Shown here: positions 1 through 6,334 of the stretch, piece after piece
How positions within the stretch are numbered: the first letter of the stretch is position 1
Layout of the letters: each line of letters begins with the position of its first letter
NCBI GenBank assembly: GCA_004556965.1
Contig: SFFE01000004.1
Coordinates: 43,222-107,221, forward strand
Direction of reading: 5' to 3'
From: Clostridiales bacterium
GTDB lineage: Bacteria; Bacillota; Clostridia; Oscillospirales; Oscillospiraceae
DNA: 64,000 bases
Position numbers and translations under genes: made by a program
Notes under the pieces: generated by a model
Seen by the model: only the letters and a program-made list of their open reading frames with translations
Told to the model about the DNA's origin: nothing
The model's database searches: none

Positions 1-13
1 GACGATTTATCAT

Positions 14-685
14 ATGGAACTCAAAGAAATTCTGGCGCGTTGCGACCATACCCTGCTGCGCGTGGACGCGACGGCTGCCGAGATCCGCGCGCTGTGTGAC
101 CAGGGCATCCGCTACGGCTGCGCCTCCGTCTGCATCCCGCCGTGCCATGTGGCGGGCGCGAAGCAGTATGTGGGCGACCGTCTGGCCATCTGCACCGTTA
201 TCGGCTTCCCGAACGGCTACAACACCTCCGCCGTCAAGGCGTATGAGGCTGCGGAAGCCATCCGCAACGGCGCGGACGAGGTGGACATGGTCGTCAACCT
301 TGCTATGGTCAAGGATGGCTGCTGGGCGGACGTGGCAGAGGACATCCACGCTGTGCGCGAGGCCAGCCGCGGCAAGGTGCTCAAGGTCATCATCGAGTGC
401 TGCCTGCTGACGGACGAGGAAAAGCGCCGGCTCTGCCGCATCGTGTCCGACTCCGGCGCGGATTATATCAAGACCTCGACCGGCTTCTCCACAGGCGGCG
501 CGACGAAGGAAGATGTGGCGCTGCTGCGCGAATGCTGCGACGCGCACGTGAAGGTCAAGGCTGCGGGCGGCATCGCCAGTCTGGAGGACGCCGAGGACTT
601 CATCCGTCTGGGTGCGGACCGGCTCGGCACCAGCCGCATCGTGAAGATCGCCATGGCGGAGGAAGTGCCGCCGGAGACATACTGA
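14..685 (+). CDS. deoC: Deoxyribose-phosphate aldolase
   Basis: This 223-residue protein matches the class I DERA family, which cleaves 2-deoxyribose 5-phosphate to glyceraldehyde 3-phosphate and acetaldehyde in cytosolic deoxynucleoside catabolism. Visible signatures are the N-terminal CDHTLL, the ADEVDMVVN segment carrying the catalytic aspartate, KVIIECCLL, the Schiff-base lysine in YIKTSTGFS and the second active-site lysine in VKAAGGI. Length is normal for bacterial DeoC. The reading frame stays open to the left edge, so a slightly earlier start outside the window cannot be excluded and no ribosome binding site is visible. The stop overlaps the start of the next gene (TGATG), so the two are probably translationally coupled. 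Confidence 0.95.
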   Translation: MELKEILARCDHTLLRVDATAAEIRALCDQGIRYGCASVCIPPCHVAGAKQYVGDRLAICTVIGFPNGYNTSAVKAYEAAEAIRNGADEVDMVVNLAMVKDGCWADVAEDIHAVREASRGKVLKVIIECCLLTDEEKRRLCRIVSDSGADYIKTSTGFSTGGATKEDVALLRECCDAHVKVKAAGGIASLEDAEDFIRLGADRLGTSRIVKIAMAEEVPPETY

Positions 686-1038
686 TGGACGACCGGAATC
701 GCCGCCGCGTGACCTACCGGCCAAGCCGGGTCGGCGGCGTCGTGAGCCTGATTTTTGGACTTGTATTTGTGGCTGTCGGCATTTTCGTCGTTATTCCGCA
801 GGCGGGCTGGTTCGGGATCGTGTGGACGGCGCTGGCCGCTGTCATTACCGTGGCGAACGTCTATGCGGCGTTCGGCGGGAAGTACGGCCGCTCGCAGATC
901 GAGATCGAGGACGACGATGCACCGCACAAAAGCGACGCACAGGCGCGTCTGGAAGAGCTGCGCACGCTGTATGACCAGCGGCTCATCACAGAAGAAGAGT
1001 ACGAGAAAAAGCGCGCCGAGATCATCGAGCGGCTCTGA
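685..1038 (+). CDS. Small membrane protein with C-terminal SHOCT-like motif
   Basis: This 117-residue protein begins inside the stop codon of deoC. It has a short basic N-terminus, two hydrophobic segments (about residues 16-34 and 38-57), and a soluble C-terminal tail. The end of the tail reads LEELRTLYDQRLITEEEYEKK, cut here as LEELRTLYDQ then LITEEEYEKK, which is the pattern of the SHOCT short C-terminal domain. That domain is usually an oligomerisation or tethering element. No enzymatic function can be assigned. The last 17 bases overlap the 3' end of the convergent gene on the other strand. Confidence 0.8.
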   Translation: MDDRNRRRVTYRPSRVGGVVSLIFGLVFVAVGIFVVIPQAGWFGIVWTALAAVITVANVYAAFGGKYGRSQIEIEDDDAPHKSDAQARLEELRTLYDQRLITEEEYEKKRAEIIERL

Positions 1039-1417
1039 GCCGGCCAAACACGCCGTGGATCTGCCGCCCCAGCCACACGCCGGGGATGGAGAGCAGAAAC
1101 CACAGCAGCGTGTATTCCGGGCAGATCTGCCCGAGCACGTTCAGCGGGCGCGTGGAGTAGTCCCAGACATTCCAGCCCAGCCGCACGTTGACCAGCAGCC
1201 CGGTGAGGTATTCCACGGTCGTGACCTCCGCCGCGCAGAGCGTCCAACGGCGCGGCAGCATGGTCTTGCGGCTGCCCGCCGTGAGATACATCAGCTCCGC
1301 GCATACGCCGCCGCACAGCAGCATCGTCCAGTGCGTGTGTCCGCGCCAGAGCAGCTCCAGCGCGCCGTAGCTTAAGCCCCCGGCGAGAAAAACGCCGCCG
1401 TATTCCAGCAAAACCAT
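1022..1417 (-). CDS. Putative ABC-transporter type IV (CmpB-like) membrane protein
   Basis: This 131-residue integral membrane protein has four hydrophobic segments and the pattern WRGHTHWTM, EYLTGLLVN, WDYS and LLWFLLSIP. This matches the clostridial family called putative ABC-transporter type IV (PF06541, CmpB-like), in which EYLTG followed by WDYS is characteristic. The biological role of that family is not established. It is a single-gene unit converging on the SHOCT-like gene with a 17-bp overlap of coding ends. A shorter N-terminus is possible, but the chosen ATG gives the usual first membrane segment. Confidence 0.75.
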   Translation of the reverse strand: MVLLEYGGVFLAGGLSYGALELLWRGHTHWTMLLCGGVCAELMYLTAGSRKTMLPRRWTLCAAEVTTVEYLTGLLVNVRLGWNVWDYSTRPLNVLGQICPEYTLLWFLLSIPGVWLGRQIHGVFGRLRAAR

Positions 1418-1471
1418 TGCATTCGCCTCCGCGGGGAGTATGCCCAGCCGAGCGGCGGATCATTCCGGCGA

Positions 1472-1614
1472 AAAACTTCACGCGACTTTGCAGTGCGCCA
1501 CGAAAACAGGCAAATGTGGAGATGCGCGTGAAGTTTTGTGCATCATTTCCGGTTGCCCCGAAGGGGCGAGGAAATGGCACATTTTCATTTTGCTATGTTT
1601 TTTGCATAGCAAAA
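1472..1614. repeat. Cluster of three perfect inverted repeats upstream of the infC promoter
   Basis: No gene is visible between 1418 and the infC leader. The stretch holds three inverted repeats. AAAACTTCACGCG (1472-1484) pairs with its complement at 1525-1537. A long imperfect stem runs from 1537 to 1581, made of TGTGC/GCACA, CATTTCC/GGAAATG and an apical GCCCC-gaa-GGGGC. TTTTGCTATG (1588-1597) pairs with CATAGCAAAA (1605-1614). None is a typical terminator for the neighbouring minus-strand gene, which reads away from it. Function unknown; the style resembles the hairpin array at 3018-3196. Confidence 0.5.
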
Positions 1615-1617
1615 CAC

Positions 1618-1646
1618 TTGACACAAGGCGCTTGGCCTGTTATAGT
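1618..1646 (+). promoter_or_regulatory. Sigma-A promoter of infC-rpmI-rplT
   Basis: A consensus -35 box TTGACA (1618-1623) is followed after exactly 17 bases by TATAGT (1641-1646). It lies about 180 bases upstream of infC, leaving a long leader that contains the attenuator described next. Confidence 0.8.
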
Positions 1647-1652
1647 AAGAAA

Positions 1653-1800
1653 GCTGAAAACAAAGTGGGCGCGGCATGGCCGCAGCCTCACCCGGCCGCA
1701 CAGGCGGTCCGCGGTCAATAAAACCCGTCCCCCGACCGATGGGGTACGTATGAGTGTTTTATGCGCGGATGGCTTTTGGCATCCGCGTTTTTTCGTTTTT
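1653..1800 (+). ncRNA. L20-type leader of the infC operon
   Basis: The roughly 150-base transcript between the promoter and infC carries GC-rich segments able to pair with each other (for example CGGTC near 1705 with GACCG near 1733) and ends in an intrinsic terminator. In Bacillus and other Firmicutes the infC-rpmI-rplT leader binds ribosomal protein L20 and controls premature termination. Position and architecture fit that class, but I assigned it from gene context and did not fit a covariance model. Confidence 0.6.
1764..1800 (+). terminator. Attenuator terminator in the infC leader
   Basis: CGCGGATG (1764-1771) pairs perfectly with CATCCGCG (1780-1787) around an 8-base loop, followed by TTTTTTCGTTTTTT. 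It lies only 25 bases before the infC start, so transcription must pass it to express the operon. Confidence 0.85.
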
Positions 1801-1825
1801 TGGAGCAAAATGGAGGTGTGTTCCT

Positions 1826-2356
1826 ATCGCAACAACGAACTATCAGATCAATGATGAAATCCGCGACAAGGAAGTCCGCGTCATCGGAGAAGACGGCGCA
1901 CAGCTTGGCATTATGTCCTCTGCTGCCGCGCTGGAGATCGCCGAGGAGAAGGATCTCGACCTTGTGAAGATCGCGCCGGGCTCCAATCCGCCGGTCTGCA
2001 AGATTATGGACTACGGCAAGTACCGTTTTGAGCAGGCCAAGCGCGAGAAGGAAGCCAAGAAGAACCAGCATGTCATCGAGGTGAAGGAAATCCGCATGTC
2101 TCCCGGCATCGGCGAGAATGATTTCAACACCAAGCTGAAAAACGGCCAGAAATTCCTGCGCGACGGTGACCGCGTCAAGGTGACGATTCGCTTCCGCGGC
2201 AGGGAAATGGCGCACACCAACATCGGCGAGGCGCTTTTGCGCGATTTTGCCGCCAAGTGTGCGGAAATTGCCAATCTCGATAAGCAGCCCAAGCTGGAGG
2301 GGCGGAATATGTCCATGTTCCTGTCGCCGAAGCCGCAGGGTACCAATAAAAAGTAA
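1826..2356 (+). CDS. infC: Translation initiation factor IF-3
   Basis: This 176-residue protein is IF-3, which binds the 30S subunit, prevents premature joining with 50S and proofreads the start codon. The N-terminal part starts TTNYQINDEIR and the C-terminal domain has KEIRMSPGIGENDF and VKVTIRFRGREMAH. The best start is an ATC at 1826: a GGAGGTG ribosome binding site (1812-1818) lies 9 bases upstream, and the protein then begins at the usual point. The upstream in-frame ATG at 1754 lies before the leader terminator and would add 24 residues with no family similarity. Rare AUU/AUC-type starts are known for infC and allow autoregulation by IF-3. It is the first gene of infC-rpmI-rplT. Confidence 0.93.
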   Translation: MATTNYQINDEIRDKEVRVIGEDGAQLGIMSSAAALEIAEEKDLDLVKIAPGSNPPVCKIMDYGKYRFEQAKREKEAKKNQHVIEVKEIRMSPGIGENDFNTKLKNGQKFLRDGDRVKVTIRFRGREMAHTNIGEALLRDFAAKCAEIANLDKQPKLEGRNMSMFLSPKPQGTNKK

Positions 2357-2381
2357 GCAAACCAAGGAAGGAGAAAATACA

Positions 2382-2579
2382 ATGCCCAAACTGAAATCTC
2401 ACAGTGGTGCGAAGAAGAGATTCAATCTCACCAAGAATGGCAAAGTCAAGCGCGCCCATGCGTTCAAGAGCCACATCCTGACCAAGAAGGATACCAAGCG
2501 CTGCCGTCGTCTGCGCTCCACCACGTATGCGGATACGACCAACGAAGCAACCATCCGGAAAATGATTCCTTATAAATAA
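2382..2579 (+). CDS. rpmI: 50S ribosomal protein L35
   Basis: This 65-residue, highly basic protein is ribosomal protein L35 of the large subunit. It begins MPKLKSHSGAKKRF and ends RKMIPYK, the normal family boundaries and length. The start is fixed by AAGGAAGGAG about 10 bases upstream; a longer in-frame extension exists but lies inside infC. It is the second gene of the infC operon, 25 bases after infC. Confidence 0.97.
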   Translation: MPKLKSHSGAKKRFNLTKNGKVKRAHAFKSHILTKKDTKRCRRLRSTTYADTTNEATIRKMIPYK

Positions 2580-2610
2580 GGATTGACCGCAGAAATAGGA
2601 GGATACAACC

Positions 2611-2967
2611 ATGGCAAGAGTCAAAGGCGCGATGATGACGCGCAAGCATAGAAATAAGATCCTCGGTCTGGCCAAGGGCTATTGGGGCAACAAGTCCCGC
2701 CACTATAAGATGGCCAACCAGCAGGTGATGAAGTCCGGCCGCTACGCTTACGTCGGCCGCAAGCAGAAGAAGAGAGATTTCCGCCAGCTCTGGATCACCC
2801 GCATCAGCGCCGGCTGCAAGATGAACGGCATGAACTACTCCACCTTCATGCACGGCCTGAAGCTCGCGGGCATCGACATGAACCGCAAGATGCTGTCTGA
2901 GACCGCGATCCACGACCCCGCCGCGTTCACCGCTCTGTGCGAGCAGGCGAAGGCAGCCCTGAACTGA
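2611..2967 (+). CDS. rplT: 50S ribosomal protein L20
   Basis: This 118-residue protein is ribosomal protein L20, an early assembly protein of the 50S subunit and the expected autogenous repressor of this operon through the leader upstream of infC. The N-terminus MARVKGAMMTRKHRNKIL and the motif WITRISAGCKMNGMNYS are diagnostic. A strong AGGAGG lies 8 to 9 bases before the ATG. The gene ends 13 bases before a strong terminator that closes the operon. Confidence 0.97.
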   Translation: MARVKGAMMTRKHRNKILGLAKGYWGNKSRHYKMANQQVMKSGRYAYVGRKQKKRDFRQLWITRISAGCKMNGMNYSTFMHGLKLAGIDMNRKMLSETAIHDPAAFTALCEQAKAALN

Positions 2968-2980
2968 ATTTGGATGAAAC

Positions 2981-3013
2981 AACCCGCCGCCTGATTTCAA
3001 GCGGCGGGTTTTG
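2981..3013 (+). terminator. Terminator of infC-rpmI-rplT
   Basis: AACCCGCCGC (2981-2990) pairs with GCGGCGGGTT (3001-3010) around a 10-base loop, and the stem runs into a short T stretch. Confidence 0.85.
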
Positions 3014-3017
3014 AGTC

Positions 3018-3196
3018 TGGCAAAAAAGCTTGCTTTTTTGCCAAAAGGGGATTGCGCTTCGTTCAGCGCACGCGCCGGAGGCGCGCACGTTCTCTCCGCG
3101 AGAAGTATTTTCTCCACCGCACATGTCGCTGGAGAAAATGATTGCATTTTCTTTCGCCGCTTCCGAGCGGCGAAACTCTACGAGGTTTTCACTCGT
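3018..3196. repeat. Tandem array of seven to eight small hairpins
   Basis: Immediately after the rplT terminator, almost every base belongs to an inverted repeat: TGGCAAAAAAGC/GCTTTTTTGCCA (3018-3043), TGCGCT/AGCGCA (3053-3070), CGCGCC/GGCGCG (3071-3085), TTCTC/GAGAA (3090-3104), ATTTTCTCC/GGAGAAAAT (3107-3139), AGAAAATG/CATTTTCT (3133-3152), TTTCGCCGC/GCGGCGAAA (3152-3175) and ACGAG/CTCGT (3180-3196). The fifth and sixth overlap and are mutually exclusive. Open frames here have no recognisable product. I do not recognise the element; a dispersed repeat or a structured RNA are both possible. Confidence 0.6.
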
Positions 3197-3215
3197 TGGA
3201 CAGGGCGCTGGCTGG

Positions 3216-3722
3216 CTATTCGTCGATCGGGATCTCGATGATCTCCAGCCCCCGGCGCAGGGCGTAGAGCAGGGTGCGCTGTGTGCCGCCGGCGGCGCCG
3301 GTGTAGGCGGCGATCAGGATGCGGGCATGATCCACCATGTAGCGGTTGCGGCGCATCATGCAGCCGGAGGTATAGGCACTCTGCACAAGGGTCTGGTAGT
3401 CGCACTGACCCAGAAGCTGCACGTACCGGCGGCGCAGCGGCTCGCGCCAGTGGTCGGCCTGTCCCTCATAGGGGATGGCGGCCTCGACGGTGACGTCCGG
3501 ATGCGTCCGGCGCAGACGCAGCACGGCTTCGAGAAAGTACAGGTCGCAGCCGTTTGCCATGCCGCAGATGTAGTGCCGGATGCCGTCGGCGTAGACGGCC
3601 TCGACCACGTCGCAGAGCTGCTGCTGCAGACGCCTGCAGCGCGGGTCGTTTTCGTTCCCGCCCCACGGGAGCTTTGCCTCCCGGTGCCCGGTGAAGCAGC
3701 AGGTTTGTTCCAGTTCCGGCAT
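3216..3722 (-). CDS. SLOG (DUF1273/YpsA-like) family protein
   Basis: This 168-residue protein starts with CCFTGHRE and contains ICGMANGCDLYFLEAVL, the glycine-rich nucleotide-binding pattern of the SLOG/Rossmann-like superfamily to which YpsA (DUF1273) belongs. It ends with a strand motif ALRRGLEIIEIPI. Members are predicted to bind nucleotide-like ligands; the role of this short version is unknown. It is monocistronic, with its own promoter at 3750-3778 and a GGGAGG ribosome binding site about 8 bases before the ATG. Confidence 0.8.
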   Translation of the reverse strand: MPELEQTCCFTGHREAKLPWGGNENDPRCRRLQQQLCDVVEAVYADGIRHYICGMANGCDLYFLEAVLRLRRTHPDVTVEAAIPYEGQADHWREPLRRRYVQLLGQCDYQTLVQSAYTSGCMMRRNRYMVDHARILIAAYTGAAGGTQRTLLYALRRGLEIIEIPIDE

Positions 3723-3749
3723 GATCGCGCCTCCCTTGATGATGGCTCC

Positions 3750-3778
3750 ATTTTAGCCGACGAACGACCAACTGTCAA
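3750..3778 (-). promoter_or_regulatory. Promoter of the SLOG-family gene
   Basis: Read on the minus strand, TTGACA (3778-3773), a 17-base spacer and TAAAAT (3755-3750) lie 28 bases upstream of the start codon. Confidence 0.75.
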
Positions 3779-3805
3779 ATATTCGCACGCGAATTCAGAA
3801 AAAAC

Positions 3806-3833
3806 TTGCAATTTGTATCATACATGCTATAAT
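3806..3833 (+). promoter_or_regulatory. Promoter of the FMN riboswitch-ribU unit
   Basis: TTGCAA (3806-3811), a 16-base spacer and TATAAT (3828-3833) lie directly upstream of the riboswitch. Confidence 0.7.
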
Positions 3834-3855
3834 AGCTCTAAGAAAACTGAATCAG

Positions 3856-3967
3856 ATGTCTTCAGGGCAGGGTGTAATTCCCGACCGGCGGTAAAGTCCG
3901 CGAGCCGTATATGGCTGAATCGGTGCAACTCCGATACCGACAGTAAAGTCTGGATGAGAGAAGATGT
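3856..3967 (+). ncRNA. FMN riboswitch (RFN element)
   Basis: The conserved RFN core is readable: CAGGGCAGGGTGTAATTCCC, then GACCGGCGGTAAAGTCC, a variable arm, GGTGCAACTCCGATACCGAC, AGTAAAGTCTGGATGAGAG and the closing AAGA. It is followed by an intrinsic terminator and then the riboflavin transporter ribU, so FMN binding is expected to switch transcription off. Confidence 0.96.
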
Positions 3968-3987
3968 ATGGATTTCCGATCATTGCG

Positions 3988-4020
3988 CCTGAAGGACATG
4001 TCTTTCAGGTGTTTTTTATT
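3988..4020 (+). terminator. Expression-platform terminator of the FMN riboswitch
   Basis: CCTGAAGGACA (3988-3998) pairs with TGTCTTTCAGG (3999-4009), with one G-U pair, followed by TGTTTTTTATTTTT. It sits 18 bases before the ribU start. Confidence 0.85.
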
Positions 4021-4037
4021 TTTGGAGGTGCATTTCG

Positions 4038-4778
4038 GTGCTGAAAGAAAATCTGACGTTTGTGGTGACCTGTGTGGTTGTGATCGCAGCATTGTTCCTT
4101 GTGGCGAAGCTGTGTGAAAAGTATGTATGCAGGGATTTCCGGCGCATCACCGGAAGCCGGAAAATCGCGTATATCGCCATGTTCTCCGCGCTCGGCGGCG
4201 TGCTGATGCTACTGGAGATTCCGCTGTTTTTCGCGCCGGGCTTTTATAAAATGGATCTCAGCGAGCTCCCGGTTCTGATGAGCGCGTTTTACCTCGGCCC
4301 GGTCGCGGGCGTGACGACGGAGCTGCTTAAGGTTATCATCAAGCTTCTGCTCAAGGGCACGACGACGGCGTTTGTCGGCGACTTTGCCAATTTCGTCGTC
4401 GGCTGCGCGTTCATTCTCCCGGCCTCGATCATCTATCACCATCACAAAACGCGTAAAACGGCCATCATCGGCATGGTCGTGGGTACGCTGTGCCTGACGG
4501 TGTTCGGCAGCGCGTTCAACGCATTTTACCTGATTCCGAAGTTTTCGGTGCTGTTCGGCCTGCCGCTGGAGCAGATCGTCGCCATGGGCACCGCGGTCAA
4601 CAGCAGCATTACGAGTGTCGGCACGCTGGTGCTGTTTGCGGTCGTCCCGTTCAACATCCTCAAGGGCGTGATCGATTCGCTGCTGACGTATTTGCTGTAT
4701 AAGCGCGTGGAGCATCTGCTCTTCCGCGAGACGCGCCAGCAGAAGACGCCGCCTGCACCGCAGGAGTCCAAGCCCTGA
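4038..4778 (+). CDS. ribU: Riboflavin ECF transporter S component RibU
   Basis: This 246-residue membrane protein has about six hydrophobic segments after an extra N-terminal one. It carries the ECF S-component pattern AYIAMFSALGGVLM near residue 50, FYKMDLSELPVLMSAFYLGP and the TELLKVIIKLLLKGTTTAFVG region. RibU captures riboflavin outside the membrane and works with a shared energising module (EcfA/A'/T) encoded elsewhere. Control by an FMN riboswitch supports the substrate. The start is GTG at 4038, with GGAGGTG eight bases upstream. The C-terminal tail is polar and proline-rich. A terminator shared with the convergent flippase gene follows. Confidence 0.95.
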   Translation: MLKENLTFVVTCVVVIAALFLVAKLCEKYVCRDFRRITGSRKIAYIAMFSALGGVLMLLEIPLFFAPGFYKMDLSELPVLMSAFYLGPVAGVTTELLKVIIKLLLKGTTTAFVGDFANFVVGCAFILPASIIYHHHKTRKTAIIGMVVGTLCLTVFGSAFNAFYLIPKFSVLFGLPLEQIVAMGTAVNSSITSVGTLVLFAVVPFNILKGVIDSLLTYLLYKRVEHLLFRETRQQKTPPAPQESKP

Positions 4779-4789
4779 AATAAGCGCAA

Positions 4790-4845
4790 AAAACATGCCG
4801 CAGTGGTCACGAAACGACCGCTGCGGCATGTTTTGCGCGCTTTTT
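4790..4845 (+). terminator. ribU terminator embedded in the 3' end of the convergent gene
   Basis: AAAACATGCCGCAGTGGTC (4790-4808) pairs with the segment 4816-4834, with one G-U pair and a 7-base loop. A further T run follows at 4841-4845. The right arm encodes the last residues of the minus-strand flippase gene. Confidence 0.8.
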
Positions 4846-6165
4846 CGTCCACAGCCCCGTCGTGCGGCACAGTAGGCGGAAGCTCAGCGCAAAATTGACG
4901 CACTCGTTGAAATACAGCACGAAGATGTAGCCCGCCAGCGCATATTTCGGCAGCAGCGCCCACACCAGTACCACGCCGAGCGCGGAGTCGAGCACGTTGA
5001 TGCACATGCATCGCGTGTGCTGCCCCAGGCCGCGCAGACAGCCGTCCGTCACCGTGTCGAGATACATGATGGGGATCAGCGGCGCGAGCAGGCGGATGTA
5101 GTTGCCGGCTTCCTCAGAGTGGTAGATCAGCTCGCCGAGCTTCCCGGCAAACACGAGCAGCAGCGTGGCCGTCACCGCAGCGAAGAGCAGACACTGATAC
5201 AGCAGCGACTTGACCATCCGCCGGATCTCGTCCATTTTGCCCGAGACCTGCGCCGCCGTCAGCTCCGGCACCAGCAGCTCGGCCAGCGAGTAGAGCAGGC
5301 AGGAGGGGAACGTGACAACCGGCAGCGCCATGCCCTGAATGACGCCGTAGCCGGACAGCGCACGGTCAGCGGAGAAGCCCGCGCTTTTCAGCCCGCGCGG
5401 GACGAGCAGATGCTCCAGTGTGGACAGCGACGTGCGCGCATAGGCCGACACGGCCAGCGGCAGCGCTACGCCCAGCATCCGCCGTGTCAGATGCGGAACG
5501 GTGTCTCCGCCGCACCGGTAGCGCCGCCGGTCGGCCGCATAGACGGTTGCCATCAGAATGAGCGAGGCAACATCCGCCGCCACGCCGCCCGCCGTCACGG
5601 CGGCGCAGTTTCGCTCCAGATCGCCGCGTGGCGTCAGGTTCAAAAACAGCACCACGCACCCGACGCAGATGAGCTGCTCGATCAGATGCACTGCGGCGGA
5701 TTTCCACACGCGGCCGCTGGCGGTGAAGTATCCGCTGAACACGGACGAGAGCGCGATGCACGGCAGGCTCAGTGCCGTGATCTTCAGAGAGAGGACGGTG
5801 CGCGCGTCGCCGACCCATAAAAAGCCGACGGGCTCTGCCAGATAATACACGATCGTACCCGATGCAAATCCGAAAAACAGCGCGTAGCACACACACCGGC
5901 GCATCGCTCCCGTGACGCCCGCGCCGCGCTCCAGTCCCATTTCCTCGGAAACGAGCCGCGTCGTGGCAAAGCGGATGCCGGAGATGGCGAACGTGGCGAA
6001 CAGCACGCTCACGGACATGACGAGCTGGTACAGCCCGATGCCGGCTGAGCCGATCCGCCCGACCAGCCACACCTGAAACGCGAGCGCGATGCAGCGCATG
6101 ACGATGTCTGACCCGGTCAGCAGTGCGGTATTCACGATCAGCTTCTGTTTTCTGTGCACGTCCAT
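4807..6165 (-). CDS. SpoVB-like oligosaccharide/lipid flippase (MOP superfamily)
   Basis: This 452-residue protein has about 12 to 14 hydrophobic segments spread over its length, as in the MOP exporter superfamily. The N-terminus (TGSDIVMRCIALAFQVWLVG, GIGLYQLVMSV, then SGIRFATTRLVSEE) resembles the SpoVB branch associated with spore cortex or cell-wall precursor flipping. Length fits. The start has AAAGGGG a few bases upstream. It is monocistronic here and lies between two unrelated units, so its substrate cannot be read from neighbours. Its C-terminal codons form one arm of the ribU terminator. Confidence 0.82.
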   Translation of the reverse strand: MDVHRKQKLIVNTALLTGSDIVMRCIALAFQVWLVGRIGSAGIGLYQLVMSVSVLFATFAISGIRFATTRLVSEEMGLERGAGVTGAMRRCVCYALFFGFASGTIVYYLAEPVGFLWVGDARTVLSLKITALSLPCIALSSVFSGYFTASGRVWKSAAVHLIEQLICVGCVVLFLNLTPRGDLERNCAAVTAGGVAADVASLILMATVYAADRRRYRCGGDTVPHLTRRMLGVALPLAVSAYARTSLSTLEHLLVPRGLKSAGFSADRALSGYGVIQGMALPVVTFPSCLLYSLAELLVPELTAAQVSGKMDEIRRMVKSLLYQCLLFAAVTATLLLVFAGKLGELIYHSEEAGNYIRLLAPLIPIMYLDTVTDGCLRGLGQHTRCMCINVLDSALGVVLVWALLPKYALAGYIFVLYFNECVNFALSFRLLCRTTGLWTKKRAKHAAAVVS

Positions 6166-6261
6166 GCCCCTTTCGACGCGGTTTGTACCACTTTATGGTG
6201 CGCGGGAGCGAAACATGATAGGCGGCGCATCACAGAAAGAGAGAAAAACGGCAGAAAGGCA

Positions 6262-6308
6262 TTGACGAACGTTCACGAACGATGTATAATTCCGAGCGTG
6301 TGAACGTT
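6262..6308 (+). promoter_or_regulatory. Promoter with flanking inverted repeat for the phospho-amino-alcohol operon
   Basis: TTGACG (6262-6267), a 17-base spacer and TATAAT (6285-6290) form the promoter. AACGTTCAC (6268-6276) inside the spacer and its exact complement GTGAACGTT (6300-6308) bracket the -10 box. This is a plausible operator for an unidentified repressor. Confidence 0.7.
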
Positions 6309-6334
6309 TCGGTATGAACCGAAGGAGGATCTGT

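Noticed and set aside
5017..5820. Long plus-strand open frame of 267 codons opposite the SpoVB-like gene
   Set aside because: Its translation is low-complexity, rich in R, Q and H, as expected for the antisense of a GC-rich membrane protein gene; no ribosome binding site or family motif.
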